Origin: Dimargaris cristalligena
Lineage: Eukaryota; Kickxellomycota; Dimargaritomycetes; Dimargaritales; Dimargaritaceae
DNA: 49,124 nt
Assembly (NCBI GenBank): GCA_027576995.1
Contig: JANBQC010000162.1
Location: forward strand, 1 to 49,124
Direction: 5' to 3'
Position numbers and translations under genes: made by a program. How positions within the stretch are numbered: the first letter of the stretch is position 1; each line of letters starts with the position of its first letter. The notes below the pieces were generated by a model. The model worked only from the letters and a program-made list of their open reading frames with translations, had not been told where the DNA came from and searched no databases. Positions 22,201 through 33,834 of the stretch are shown in pieces.

Positions 22201-25200
22201 ACTACGCGCACCACCTTGGAACCCGTGATCCCCGGTGGTGATTTGTCCACCTCATCGACAACTGTGGTTGCCACAGGGGCGAACCGTCGGGTCTCTGTTG
22301 GGAATACGGCCACTATCGCTGGTGGTAATAGCGGGGGTTTGGTCCGCCGCGGCTCCCTGCCTGAGCGAATTTCGGATCCTACGCCTACCGGGACCGAATC
22401 CGATTTACATCGCTCTGAGTCCATGTCCGTGACCACGGGCCCTCCAACGCTCACTTCGCTGGACCATACCCAGAATGGCGACCAGCCCCGCAACCGGGCC
22501 CACCGGCATACGGCAGCCTATAACACTCTACTGGGCCAGACCGGAACTACACCCAATCCGACCGAACCGACAGGATCCAGTAACGTCAGTGCCGCCAATA
22601 CGGAACTGGAACGCTTGACCAAGTCCCGTAAGCTCTACGACCAACTGTGCACTCTGCTCTCCCAACTCGGCAAACCCCCGGAAGTGGTCAAGAGCGAGAA
22701 TGTGATAGCGGCAGTCAAGGGCGGAGCCAGTACCGAGCTTTACCGCGAGTTTATGCTCCGCAACTCCCACCGCAACGCCGACCAGATTAAGGCCAAAAAA
22801 CTGTTCTATGAGGGTGGAGTTTCCAAGGAAAAGCGCCCCGTGGTCTATTTCATCGCTCGCCGACTCATCACTGACGCTACTGACATGGACCTCCTTATGT
22901 TACACGTATTCCAGACTCTGGAGCCCCTCATGAAGAAGCCCTTTGAGCTACTGATGGACCTGACGCAATTTGGCCACGCCAATGAGATTCAGCACCAGTG
23001 GATCGGCCAGTTCTCGCAGCTGTTGCCCGCCCAGCTGACTCAAAACCTGCACACGGTGTACATGTATAACGTCAACACCGCCTTCAAACATTACAGCAAG
23101 CGCCTGCTCAGCGCTGTGCCCCTCAAGCTGCCTAAGCGTATTGTGTTCCCGTTTAACCTCAATGACCTATACGCCTACATCAACCCGGCTGACTTGGATC
23201 TGCCCAAGGGTACCGTCTCCCTGGAGACCGATACGGGGGTCAATATCTCGCCCGTCAGTCGTATCTTCCACATGAAGGCGGCCATGCCTACCATCATCAA
23301 GATCACTAACGAAGCCATCCAGATTACTTCCCTCAAGAAACAGGAGGTGTGCGGACTGTCCTCCTACTTCAACGACGTGTACCACATTTCGGAGGTGGAC
23401 GATATTTCATTGGTTACTTCCCCACGCCGGGACGAAACTCTGGTGGTGGTTAAGTTTGATCGGGGCAATACATCCATGACCTTCTCTAGTCCCAAGTACG
23501 AATTCATCTACAAGGCCATCCGTAGCACCCGTGCTCGGTTCCAGTCCTCCAAGCCCAGTACCATGTCGGAACGCCTGATTCGACCCAACGATGTACCTGG
23601 AACGCTTCTGAACATGGCCCTCCTCAACAGCGGCAGTGATGATCCCAATCTCCGGCTAACGGCTTACAATCTGCTCTATGCGCTCAGCCTCAACTTCAAT
23701 TTCGACGTCGGCAACCTGTTGTTCAATGCGGCGGGGCTATGCATTCCAGCCAACAACACCAACTTTATCATCTCCATTAGTCACAAGATCGCTGCTTGCG
23801 AGCCCCGGTTCACCCTCGAATTTCTGACTGAGTGTTTCATGGGTTTCAGCAAGTCCAGTACTCCCCTCAAGCACCTCTGTCTGGAGTACATGGCTCCCTG
23901 GTTGCCCAACCTTGCGCTGTTTTGTAAGCGCGGGGCCGACCATACCTCGGGCCAATATAAGTCCAGCCTGTCCAAAACGGTGGAAGTGATCAAGGTGCTT
24001 ATCGAGCTCACCGTTCGGGAGAGTGAAATGTACCCCTCGGTGCAAGCCAAGATCTGGCGTAAAATTGGTCGGGCCGAAGAGCTGCTCGATGTGGTGCTCA
24101 GCTTTTTTGTTCAGTATGCCGTGGAGTGCGGTCCCTTCAGCACTCAGGCCGAGGTCATCGCCAACACTATCGTGACCCTAGCTGCCGTCAATGTCCGTAC
24201 GGCTAAACTGATCTCCCGCCTACGAAAACTTCTAGTGCACACCTCGGTTAGCCCGGCCCGCTCCCTCTTGGAACACCCCAGCTGGAGCGAAATTGCGGTG
24301 TTGATCCGCTTCAGTTTGATGCTGATGTACAACAACCCAGCGGCAGCGCAGCAGTACCTCCCCGAGATCTTCTTTAACTTAACCATGGTCATTGGAATTG
24401 GGCCGTCCAGTATTCGTACCTCAGTCCATGGACTGGTCATCAATGTGATCCAATCCCTGGTGGCGTCGGTATCGATGGACAAGGGTGACCTCAAGGACCT
24501 CAACTCACTCGTGACTCAGTTCTCTGAGCCCCGGTTCCGGCTGATGTTTGGACTGCACCGCATGTCCGGCAACTCGGCGGCCATTCACGGTACGGGTGGG
24601 GATGTCGATCTGCCGGAATCCACCTCTTTGGTGTCGCTCGAGACTATTATTCAGAGTCTCTTGAGTATTGTCGACTGTAAGACCTTTGCCGCCGACGTGG
24701 CCAATGCCTGGCGCGCCCGGTGGATGAGCTTGGTGACCAGTACCGCCTTCCAGTACAACCTGGCCATCCAGCCACGTGCCTTCATCATGCTGGGTTGCCT
24801 GGCCAGTGACGAGGTGGATGACGACCTATTATACCAGGTCCTAGTGACCCTCCGTGGTGCGTTGGAGGCATTTGACGAAAAGGACACTAACCTGATCCTC
24901 AGTATAGTTCTCTGCCTAACCAAACTGGTCAACAAGCTGTCAACGGACTCCCAGTTCTTGCCCACGCTCTTCTGGCTAGCCTTGGCCATTATCCAAATCG
25001 GACACGTGAATCTCTTCTCCAGCGGTCTGGCCTTGCTCGAAGAGATCCTTCGCTCCCTGGATACGCAGGGTATCTTCGTGGAGATCACCCCTTACGAGTA
25101 TCTATTGGCCAGCCGAGAGTCGTTCGAGCAAACCATGGGTACCATCGATAGCCACAATGGAGTTAACTTCTACACTGACTTTTCGTTTGCGCTGGCTACC

Positions 25201-25974
25201 CTGCTGATCAAAGGTCTACACCACCCGGCTAGTAAGGGCACGGTACTTAATTTCCTACACACCTTTATCGGGGTCCATACCAATCGCGGCGGCCCTGGGA
25301 CAGCCCAGAAGCAAATTACGTTCCAAGTGCTCGGAGCCGTGGTGCCTCTCCTTCCCATGGCGGCCAAGAACGGCGAATTGGGCGAACTTCTGTGGCAATT
25401 GGGACTAGGTGACCTGCGTGTGGATAATTGCATGCCCATGCAGAACTGCTACCGCCATATTCTGAACCGGTTCGAGACGCCCACTGAGACCTCGGCCATC
25501 CTCCTGGCGTCCTTTTTGGTGGTGATGCTGAACCTGTCCCAATACGAAGGGGAGCAACTCTTCCTCTACGGCTTCCTGTCCGAAGTGGCCACCGCGTTCC
25601 CCGACACCTTTAGCTTAGTCTACCACACTTTGCTCCCTAAAATGAACACGGCGTTGATGAGTAGCCAACATTTACCCACTCTCGAGGCCATTCAGTCCAT
25701 TCTCATTTCGGTGGTCGGGCTGCGTAAGAATATCGGCAAAGTGGTCGGTTCCATTCCCGGGAACCAGCCCAAGAATTCGGCCATGTCCATGACGAGCAGC
25801 GGTATGTCCATTAAATCTGATAGCTCGTCGGGCCGCATTTCCCACGAGGAGAAGCTCCACGAACTCGGGTTCTCGGGCCTGATGGATACGACCACTTTTG
25901 AAACGATCACGCCGGCAACTATGCGTCGCAATGCCACCCTGGCGTCCCATTTGGTGGACCGCATCGTTAGCTAA
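16293..25974 (+). CDS. Neurofibromin/IRA-type Ras GTPase-activating protein
   Basis: Exon 1 is 16,293-16,346 (18 codons, MDGDTLLILALINKLGLL). After a 454-nt phase-0 intron (CTG|GTAAGT...CCGTAG|TTG), exon 2 runs 16,801-25,974. The product is 3,075 residues, near IRA1/2 size. The N-terminal half carries NF1-like helical repeats (NWNVVFSRIKTRMQSL resembles the NF1 FNAVFSRISTRLQEL motif). The RasGAP domain spans about 1,519-1,790, with arginine-finger candidate Arg1576 in MFRRNCIATR and the FLRFFCPSIVAP motif at about 1,691. A Sec14/CRAL-TRIO-PH module spans about 2,020-2,270 (KRPVVYFIARRL start), followed by an armadillo-like C-terminal region. Ser/Gly/His-rich insertions lie at about 948-1,074, 1,308-1,338 and 1,823-1,951. 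By family, the protein turns Ras off by stimulating GTP hydrolysis at membranes, linking to cAMP/PKA control in fungi. All key motifs look intact, apart from Cys where NF1 has Asn in FLRFINPA. Confidence 0.96.
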
Positions 25975-27388
25975 AGTGGAGGGCCCTAATCAGCGGGATG
26001 ACAGTCTTTGGTTTAGTTTTTCTTTACCTTTCCTTACATTTCGATATTTCACCTAATTTTTCATTGAATCTCTCGCTTAACTTGCTGGTCGACCCACAAC
26101 ATTCGCCTCTTTCCCTTATGTGCATCATTTTCAATAATTATCCAGTTTAATATCGCCCGGTTACATTGCTATTACTATTATTAATTTTTCTTCTAAAATT
26201 CCCACCCCGTCTCTCACTTTCTTCCTCCTACTTCCTGCGTATATATATATATATACATATATTATTGACACATCTATAGATACCTTTCGGTTTAATTCTA
26301 CATATAATATTATTATTCTATACATACTTGGCCTTCTCGGTGAACGTGGAACTCTTTCGTAAAAACTCAGTTGCTCGTCATTTCCAATTGCTTTCGCAGT
26401 ATTGCTATTATCTCAACCACGGCATCGTTTAGTTTGCGACATTGAATTGCGATTTCTTCCATGGCGCTAATAAATATTCAGTGAACAATAATGAACATGG
26501 GGGTTACTGCCGGCCTTTTAATGATGGGTGCTATTTGAATTGGAGGAGTTCATCAGTAAGACTATCCCCTGATGTCCAAAGAGCTGATCTGCCTGACTGC
26601 TTAACCATGTGGAGTTGTGAGGGGAGAGGGGGCTCAAGATAGAGTGAGGCTGGCCTGAAAGGCGTGTAACCACGGCGTAACCCCAGAGCCGGCCACTAAC
26701 CTGTCACTTCGCCCCAACCTTGGGCCACTTGGTTGTCCAAGTTCGTCCACGGGACCTCCGTAATGCCCAATTATGCCTTAAAGCTAGGCCTTCGTTCAGC
26801 GGTTCACGTAAAAAGAAACGCGAGAAGGAGGGAGGGCCATTGGGGTTAAGCAGCGCGATATTGTTGATGCAGGATTTGGTAGATAAAGCCTCTTGCTTAT
26901 TGCAATGCTTATCACCCGATTCACCTTTTGAGGTACCAACCCCACCCCACACCCGCATCCAACACTCTCGCACTCAGCTGGCCGACTGCCCTGTTAGTCG
27001 CTCACCAAAGGGGAAGGAGAGGGAGGGGGCTTGGTTCGTCTTACGCCCACGCTTACTCTTTCGGCACTATCCTAACCCACACAAGCGGCACCTCCTAACC
27101 TACCGCCCATACCACACCACCTTCCGCCTCCGTGCCCTTAAGGTCTCAACAGCACATCGCACTTGGTCTATGCTAATTGTTTCCTCTGTTTAACCTTCGC
27201 TATTTCTCCCCCCTTTCTTCTCCTCCCTTTACTCCTTACTACTTTCTTTCATTCCCGACCGGGACTTTAAACCCTTTATTTGCTTCGGAGTGTTTCGCCC
27301 TTGTCCGCCGCCTACTTTGACCATCCCTCGTCGTATTTCCGTTGTCGATTGTAACTCTCTCTCTCTCTCTCTCTCTCACCGTGCCAAG
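25975..27388. other. Region between RasGAP and Vma5 genes
   Basis: T-rich 3' flank of the RasGAP gene with an (AT)n tract at 26,239-26,262, then the upstream region of the Vma5 gene. A 157-codon frame at 26,720-27,193 is most likely chance. A pyrimidine-rich leader starts near 27,190 and includes a (CT)n tract at about 27,354-27,377, only 11 bp before the Vma5 ATG. No TATA box is convincing. Confidence 0.45.
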
Positions 27389-29153
27389 ATGCCCAACTAC
27401 TGGCTGATATCTCTACCCGCTGACGGTGACCGCAACACCGCCTGGCAGCGCCTCCGCTCCGACGTGGCCGCCGACCAAACGGACCTGTGTACCTTCAACG
27501 TCCCCGAATTCAAGGTAGGCATCCTCTTTTATCCGTGGGCTTTCAACTGTGCTAGCCTCAGCTCCCCTAATATTGGGTTTGGGGAGTAGCTTGGGCTGTC
27601 CAGGTCGAGCTGCCCCACTTGGCCCCGCACCCCCCTGAGCGGAGGTAAATGGGTGGAGCGGGGCGAGGTGGCTGGTTTACCATGTCCGTGCGTGGCGGAT
27701 GGGTTGGGACCAAGGCTGCCATCGGCACCTGGTGTTTATCGAACTAAGGGAAATTCGGGCGGCTGCTATATACCAGGGTATTATTAATGAATGGTGTGCC
27801 CCATACCCCCCGCGCTTGGCATGGTCCTAAAGGGGACACCCCCTTCGAACACAGACACGCTCACCTGCCAAGTCTCTATTATACTCCGATAAAAGCATCG
27901 TAATTTCTAACCCCTCTCGTATTCGCTCCTCTTGTTCCTCCCGTATAGATTGGTACTCTGGACAGTCTGGTGCAGTTATCCGATGAATTAATCAAGACCG
28001 ATATGGCCTACGGCGTGGTGACCACTAAAATTGTCGATGTTCTGCGCAATTTGGTTAAAGGGGACGAGCAGGTCCTGACCAGTATGCTGACCATTAATGG
28101 ACGTAAGTGACTTTGCGTTATTTAATTCATTTAGTCATAATTTCCCGGCTCAATTTGTCGATTGGTCATGTTCCGTCCATTTTCCCAAGTTTCTTAGTAT
28201 TATATAAGACTCATGCTCTATTCCCCCGTCGCACTTTCATTTGCCTATATCTACATAAAATAGGGTCGGTCGACCAGTACCTCAAGGGCTTTAGCTGGGA
28301 TACCTCCAAGTACCGCTCGGATAAATCTCTCAGTGATATCTGTGGCACCATTTCCCAGTCTGTCAGCTCTATTGAAACCGGCCTAAAGACCAAGTCCACT
28401 GTCTACAACACCGCCAAGAACAATCACCAGTCTTTGTCCCGCAGACAAAACGGTAACTTGTCTATCCGCTCCCTTACTGGTATTGTGAAGGAGGACCATG
28501 TTATCAAGGACTCCGAATACCTCCAGACCCTTTTCGTGGCTGTCCCCATCAACTCCGTCAAGGACTGGGAGACCCAATACGAAACCCTGTCCCAAATGGT
28601 GGTCCCCCGGTCGTCGGTCAAAATCACCGCCGACAACGACTACGCCCTATTCAGCGTGACTGTATTCAAGCGGGTTGCCGACGAGTTCGCCAACAAATGC
28701 CGGGACCGTAAATTCATTGTGCGCGACTACCAGTTCAGCCCCGAGCAGGAGCAGGCCGATCGCATGGCCCACCTGAACGCCGAGAGCGAAGAGAAGGAGC
28801 TGCAAACCACCCTCCTGCAGTGGTGCCATACCAGTTTCGGGGAAGTCTTCGCGGCCTGGATCCACATCAAAGCCCTCCGGGTCTTCGTTGAATCCGTCCT
28901 GCGGTACGGTCTGCCCCCGGATTTCATCGCCGCCCTCATTAAACCCAAGCCCAAGGCTGAGGCTAAGTTGCGTGATACCCTGGTGGCCCGTTACGCCAAC
29001 CTCGAGGGTAAACACAACTCCGCCAAGGGCTCCAGCAAGGCCGTCGACAACTCCGAAGGCTCCCATTTGGACGAGTTCCAGTCGGTGCTGGGTAACGACT
29101 ACACGCCTTTTGTGCTCTTCCAGGTCAACTGGAACTTGTTCGATAAGGAGTAA
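27389..29153 (+). CDS. VMA5: V-type proton ATPase subunit C
   Basis: Three exons, 27,389-27,514, 27,949-28,102 and 28,264-29,153, encode 389 residues, the usual size for the family. The introns are 434 nt (AAG|GTAGGC...TATAG, phase 0) and 161 nt (GTAAGT...AATAG, phase 1). Family features in order: MPNYWLISLP start, IGTLDSLVQLSDEL at about 43-56, VDQYLKGFSWD after the second intron, LTGIVKEDH, YETLSQMVVPRSS, KFIVRDYQF, and HIKALRVFVESVLRYGLP at about residues 295-312. The short C-terminus (NWNLFDKE) matches the family pattern. By family, subunit C sits in the peripheral stator of the V1 sector at vacuolar/endosomal membranes and is central to reversible V1-Vo disassembly. The gene is downstream of the RasGAP on the same strand but has its own promoter region. 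No defects seen. Confidence 0.96.
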
Positions 29154-30366
29154 TATGGCCAATCATCAATGGCCCGACGCCATTTTCCTATTATCTTATG
29201 TAACCCACACCCTCTTTCGCCCACCCTGTTTTTTTATTAGGTCACTATTTACGAGACCGATGGCGACCTAGATGAGGTCAAAACATTTTTTGCCTTTTTG
29301 GTTTTGGTTGTCTTTCTTTCTATAAATACTTTATTCACCATCTATATTTAAATATGTTTTTATTTTAATATATATATATATATATATATAGGTTCTGTGC
29401 TTATCATGAAAATAAGGGGTGACTGGTCTCCTTAAACCCACTCTTCCTCTCCCCCATACTTTGGGGTCCTCCCTGTTTTATTAAAACAATCTAGGCGCTA
29501 AGGGGTGCGGTGCAGTGGTTTATCCAAGTAGATAGCTTACAATATGACAAGTGTAAGCCGGATCTATAAAGGTAATGGTCAGCCCATTAGTCAGGTTGGG
29601 CAATTACGGCTAAAAGGAAACGGTCAATACAATCTTAAATTTGCATCACATTCCTTAATCCACAAGTGTTGTTTATTTTTCTTCACATCAATGAGACCTA
29701 TTCAACAGGATAAGCGTGTGGGCCAGTTCACCATAAATGAACTGGTCATGAAATAGTTAATGTAGAACGTAATCTTGCCCACTTGGAGTGAAGGGGTGGG
29801 AAAACCAAGCCTATCCGGGCAGTGGGGGGAAAACAACAGGATTTGTATTAAGGCCAAGAAGACATTAAGATAACCCAGTGATCTTTTCCAAGCCCAATCA
29901 ATCCAAAAACTGATGGCCCGAGTAAATTGTTTACTTAGAATTCGCCTGACCAATTATTAAGATCACACTAATAACAATCGGTGGGGTTCCAGCGGACTCT
30001 GGACATCCATTTAATCCATAAAAATTGAAAATGAATGTATATGACCATAATCTTAATTCCCGCAATAGTCCGGTGATTGTATTCCATAATACGAATCAAG
30101 TATCCGTATCGGCAATCTTCTGATGAAAAGACTTTAACTTATTATAGTTTGTTACCAGCATTTTGTCTTCGTTTTCAAGCGAATATATATATGTGTCCGT
30201 ATGGTGGTTTCATTTAATATCCCAACACCGTATTTTAAAGTAAAGCCAACAAAGAAACGGTACAGGAATGCAGTGACCAAATATTTTTGTGGTCGAAAAA
30301 GCGTGATATACAGTATTGATGAGGGTATTGGTAGGTGCTGTACCAAGTCATACTGCTGTTCAAACT
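29154..30366. other. Intergenic region after Vma5
   Basis: T-rich 3' flank with an (AT)n tract at about 29,369-29,390, then AT-rich DNA with no supported exon. Short frames at 29,544 and 29,702 (opposite strand) look random. Confidence 0.45.
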
Positions 30367-30368
30367 TG

Positions 30369-30378
30369 GGTATATATA
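30369..30378 (+). promoter_or_regulatory. TATA box of the acidic orphan gene
   Basis: GTATATATACC occurs about 185 bp upstream of the ATG at 30,564, followed by a pyrimidine-rich leader. The spacing resembles the promoters of the F-box-like genes and of the gene at 46,424. Confidence 0.4.
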
Positions 30379-30563
30379 CCACGAAGCTCGGCCCGCTGGG
30401 TTATTCGGTACCAGGATCTATACTCGCTACGTTGGCAACTCTCTCCATCCTTGTCTGTTTATATTCGCACTTCGCCAGTTATCATCGAAGCCTTCGCGTT
30501 GCCATTCCTATTATCGTATAACGCTGCTCTTTATTCCCACCGCCTTACCAGCTAATCCCAGCC

Positions 30564-31238
30564 ATGTCCTTGAATTCATCTCCAGACTATTCCGGCTATG
30601 CTAGTTACTCCTGGGATGATTCACTTAGCACTATCGATGACGAAGGGCCATGTCCCGAACTGACTGATCAATCTGAAAGCGACGACGTTGACGAAGATGA
30701 TCCTCTTCTCGAAGATGTCTCCCAAAGTATTACCAGCTCTGATTCGAGCTCAGCTACCTCGATGATGGCATATTTCGATGACGAGGTCGATACCCGAGTG
30801 TGCGTAGGCGGTAAGTTTAAAATGCATCATTCTTATAACATATACAATTTTGGCTATGCACTTTGAATTATGTATCGGTTATATATTGCCATAATTTAAC
30901 TTATATTTGATGAATTTAGTTAGCGTAAAGTCACCGCTTCGGCCTATTCTTCACATTAATAATTGCATTGTGTTATGCTGCGTTGACAACGGACCTATCA
31001 TCAACTACCTACTGTTGCGTATTAATATTTAACCCTGCTATTAGATATTATAGAATATTCGCACGAACGAGATGGTGAGCGGCTGACAGCTCGCGTTACG
31101 GGAACCCCCCGGGGAGCATATTCCTTAAAAATTTTGGAGGACGGATTAGAGGAAACGTACGAAGTTACTGCTATTTTCCTCTATTCCGTAAGAAAGAGAT
31201 CCCCCAGCCCCACCTTCGAAGGAACTGGGATTCATTGA
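30564..31238 (+). CDS. Acidic two-exon orphan protein, probably frameshifted
   Basis: Exon 1 is 30,564-30,810 (ATG in CAGCCATGTCC) and exon 2 starts at 31,054. The intron is 243 nt (GCG|GTAAGT...TATAG, phase 1), and phase is preserved across it. The product to TGA at 31,236 is 143 residues. Residues 1-75 are very acidic and Ser-rich (ESDDVDEDDPLLED). After the splice comes YSHERDGERLTARVTGTPRG, then LKILEDGLEETYEVTAIFLY, which reads like a beta-rich domain. Just after VRKR the frame runs out, while a neighbouring frame continues convincingly to 31,417 (separate entry). I infer a one-base indel, or an unresolved splice. No family recognised. The promoter has a TATA box. Confidence 0.55.
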
Positions 31239-31417
31239 ACACCCTTGAAGTACGGTATCGATCACCGGTTGAATTAGAGGTACTTGAGCCATGGATAAAC
31301 CCAAAAGCCCACATCCCAGTCTATCGAAGGATATTCCCAAAACCTAGTAGATATGAATGTAATTATTTCTATTCTATTAACAAAAATATATATCCGGCCC
31401 AGCTTCTATTCGTGTAG
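31196..31417 (+). pseudogene. Out-of-frame continuation of the acidic orphan gene
   Basis: This frame reads EIPQPHLRRNWDSLNTLEV, then SPVELEVLEPWINPKAHIPV, to a TAG at 31,415. Its composition (Trp, Pro, charged pairs) looks coding, unlike random AT-rich sequence. It lies one frame away from the end of exon 2. No splice pair of normal length joins the two (candidate introns of 20-34 nt are too short), so an indel in the gene or in the sequence is the simplest explanation. Confidence 0.4.
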
Positions 31418-31894
31418 ACCACCTTACCCTCATTTTTTTAGCCACAGCTCGTGGACCTAGTTCATATATTTGTTAGTATCAATACGTTTCTGTGTGCCGA
31501 TGAGTCTACAATTTTTATACCACTTTACATCGTCACTATACTGTACCTGTCAACCAGACCCAAATCAACACTTATAATAACCATTTCATACATGTCAACC
31601 ACTTTTATTTTTCTTACCGCCTTATCAATCTATACCTATTTTTATATGATCCCCTAAAAAATTCCAAAAGAATATACGAAATCAGATAATATAATACAAT
31701 TTGAAGAGTATTTCAACCAAAACCCAAAAGCCGGGTGGGCCAATCAGAGATTCAACTGTTCGAGAATCCTCAAAAATACAAGGTGAAGCCCTCTATCACT
31801 CAATGCACTATGTGTGGCTTAGCTCATTAAGCGGCAGTATGGTCAGTGGGGACAAGTAGACGATAGGGGAAGTGACTGAGCCCTTAATTGAGTG

Positions 31895-32197
31895 ATGTCA
31901 ACCTTTACTTCATACGCCTCGGAATTCCTCTTTTCTTGTGGGCCTAATGTGACTGCGACTGTGGGACAATCGTCCCTACCAAATAGGAATCTAAATGTGC
32001 GGGCCAATCGAGATAAAGCACAACAATCCGTAGGCCACTTGCTCCACAGCTACGTCTACCTTGAAATTCTACTGGAATATGAGCAGCCGGTATATTACGT
32101 TCAAGCAACTAAATGTGGCTTGTTATTTCGAAGCATCCTCCAATATCCAACTTCTAATCCTATATGGTTATATTTTGATTCGCTGAATTTAAAATAA
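31895..32197 (+). CDS. Coding-looking fragment, unknown
   Basis: A 100-codon frame from ATG 31,895 with ordinary protein composition (NVTATVGQSSLPNRNLNV, then KAQQSVGHLLHSYVYLEILL and YEQPVYYVQATKCGLLFRSI). It may be an exon or gene fragment. No splice partners, TATA box or homologue in this window supports it. The helical HLLHSYVYLEILLEYEQPVYY stretch is the most protein-like part. Function unknown. Confidence 0.3.
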   Translation: MSTFTSYASEFLFSCGPNVTATVGQSSLPNRNLNVRANRDKAQQSVGHLLHSYVYLEILLEYEQPVYYVQATKCGLLFRSILQYPTSNPIWLYFDSLNLK

Positions 32198-32394
32198 GGT
32201 TAATGTCCACTCCTTTCTTTTTCTTAAAGCCAGCGTCGTACCGGTTATTCACTCAAGTGCTGCATTCAAACCTAATCCTTAGGAAGCTACTAAACATGGG
32301 ACGTCTATCAACCGAGATCAATTAGCTGTGGAATGATAAATGTAAATATAAAATACTTCAGCTAGGTACTGGTCACTAACAAGGGTCAAGCATC

Positions 32395-32682
32395 TCAAGG
32401 CATGTATGAAGGAAAGTCGACATCGGAGTTGTCCATCTTAAGGGAAGTCACGATATTATGATTATATGGGACCCCGATAGCCAGAAAGGGCAGTTCAGGA
32501 AAGAGGCCACCCGTGCCGCTCAGATAACTGTGAATGGCCCGGATGCTGCCCCTTGGAGGATTGATCTCCTTGGTCCCCAGGATTACTGACCAACTTATGT
32601 GCCTGTATTTTTTACCAAGAATACTACATGTGGCATAAATCAAGGGTATATTTCTAGCAGGTGTGGGTAATATATAGAACAC
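32395..32682 (-). CDS. Coding-looking fragment, unknown
   Basis: The minus-strand frame ends with TGA at 32,395. Its last 75 codons read like protein (WSVILGTKEINPPRGSIRAI, YLSGTGGLFPELPFLAIGVP). The upstream end may start at an acceptor near 32,657 (CTGCTAG). The proposed Met at 32,682 lies in AT-rich sequence that could be intron. No recognised family and no clear first exon, so this is a possible terminal exon or a decayed gene. Confidence 0.3.
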   Translation of the reverse strand: MFYILPTPARNIPLIYATCSILGKKYRHISWSVILGTKEINPPRGSIRAIHSYLSGTGGLFPELPFLAIGVPYNHNIVTSLKMDNSDVDFPSYMP

Positions 32683-32699
32683 ACCATGATATTTACAAG

Positions 32700-33834
32700 A
32701 TTACAAATTAAGAGGTGGTTGATCAATGCAATCATTCGGATGGGGCATGGTACTGGGCAGTTATGTGTAACTACCATTGTGTCATGAGTAGCGTAACCCT
32801 CACGAATAATGTTACTTATCCCAAATACCGCCAAAGAAAATTACATGCCATGTGGATTTTCCCAATAGAGGAAGCCGAATCTAACGGACCTTTCTATACG
32901 ATATTATTGGGCATCTAGTTAACTCCGGAGTCCCCCCCACTCATTCTTTTATGGACTGTCAGTTTTTTTAAAAATTGTTTAGGCTATACTTATTATTAAC
33001 CCTGGAATTGACTCTGAGTACCATTTTAATTAGTTATCCTTGGGGATTATTAGTAATTTTTGGGCCAGTTTAAACACCAAGAATACCCTCCACTGAATGC
33101 CCACCCCGTATTATTCCTCCTCAATATACTATATTTATAATACTACCAACTATGGAACCCTCTAGCTGTTAATTGAGAGCTATCGAGACTGATCTGATGG
33201 CACACAGTATATTGTTGATATAGCTAACTGCATATTTTGTTTCGTGCATCGTAGATAAAAAGCGGGGGAGTAAAACGACGGATTAATAAACTGTAATAAT
33301 TACTTGCAGCAGTAAATTGTTTGGAGAGTATGGAATTACAATCTCAATTGGACAAATGTGATTTAATAGAAAATATGATACGGTGAAGTCTTGAGGTCAT
33401 TTGAATCTTGAACATTGTAATTTAAAACCAAGTAAATATATTTTGCTATAGTAAACACAATAACCTCGCATGTATACTATTATTTATAAAAAACGGCGAA
33501 GAAATATACGCCAATTTTCTTCTTTCATGAACGAGTCTCATATTTAGCGATATAGAGCTGATACCAGTAGGCTGAGCAGTCAAATGTACCCTCAGAGAGT
33601 TGAAAGGCGCATTCCTTTTTATAGACATTTTATTATTCATCAACACATCAATATTTTAAAAAATAATAGATATGGGCCGCACTAATAATGGTGGCCAAGA
33701 AGGATATAATTTGGGTTTTTGGAAGCGGTTGGTTGACCATGGGGGCTCAGCTAATTATAGGTGACGGTCCAGAGCCTAGAGTTGACTAGACTATAATACC
33801 AGATAGACAATACCACTAAACAAATATTGGCCGT
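32700..33834. other. AT-rich intergenic stretch and 3' flank of F-box-like gene C
   Basis: A 67-codon plus-strand frame at 32,715-32,918 is weakly protein-like. The rest is AT-rich without supported exons. The last 100 bp lie downstream (3') of the minus-strand gene at 33,835. Confidence 0.4.

Noticed and set aside
26720..27193. A 157-codon open frame between the RasGAP and Vma5 genes
   Set aside because: Composition is Arg/Pro/Ser-rich and overlaps the pyrimidine-rich Vma5 leader. An opposing frame is equally open, and there are no family motifs or splice signals.
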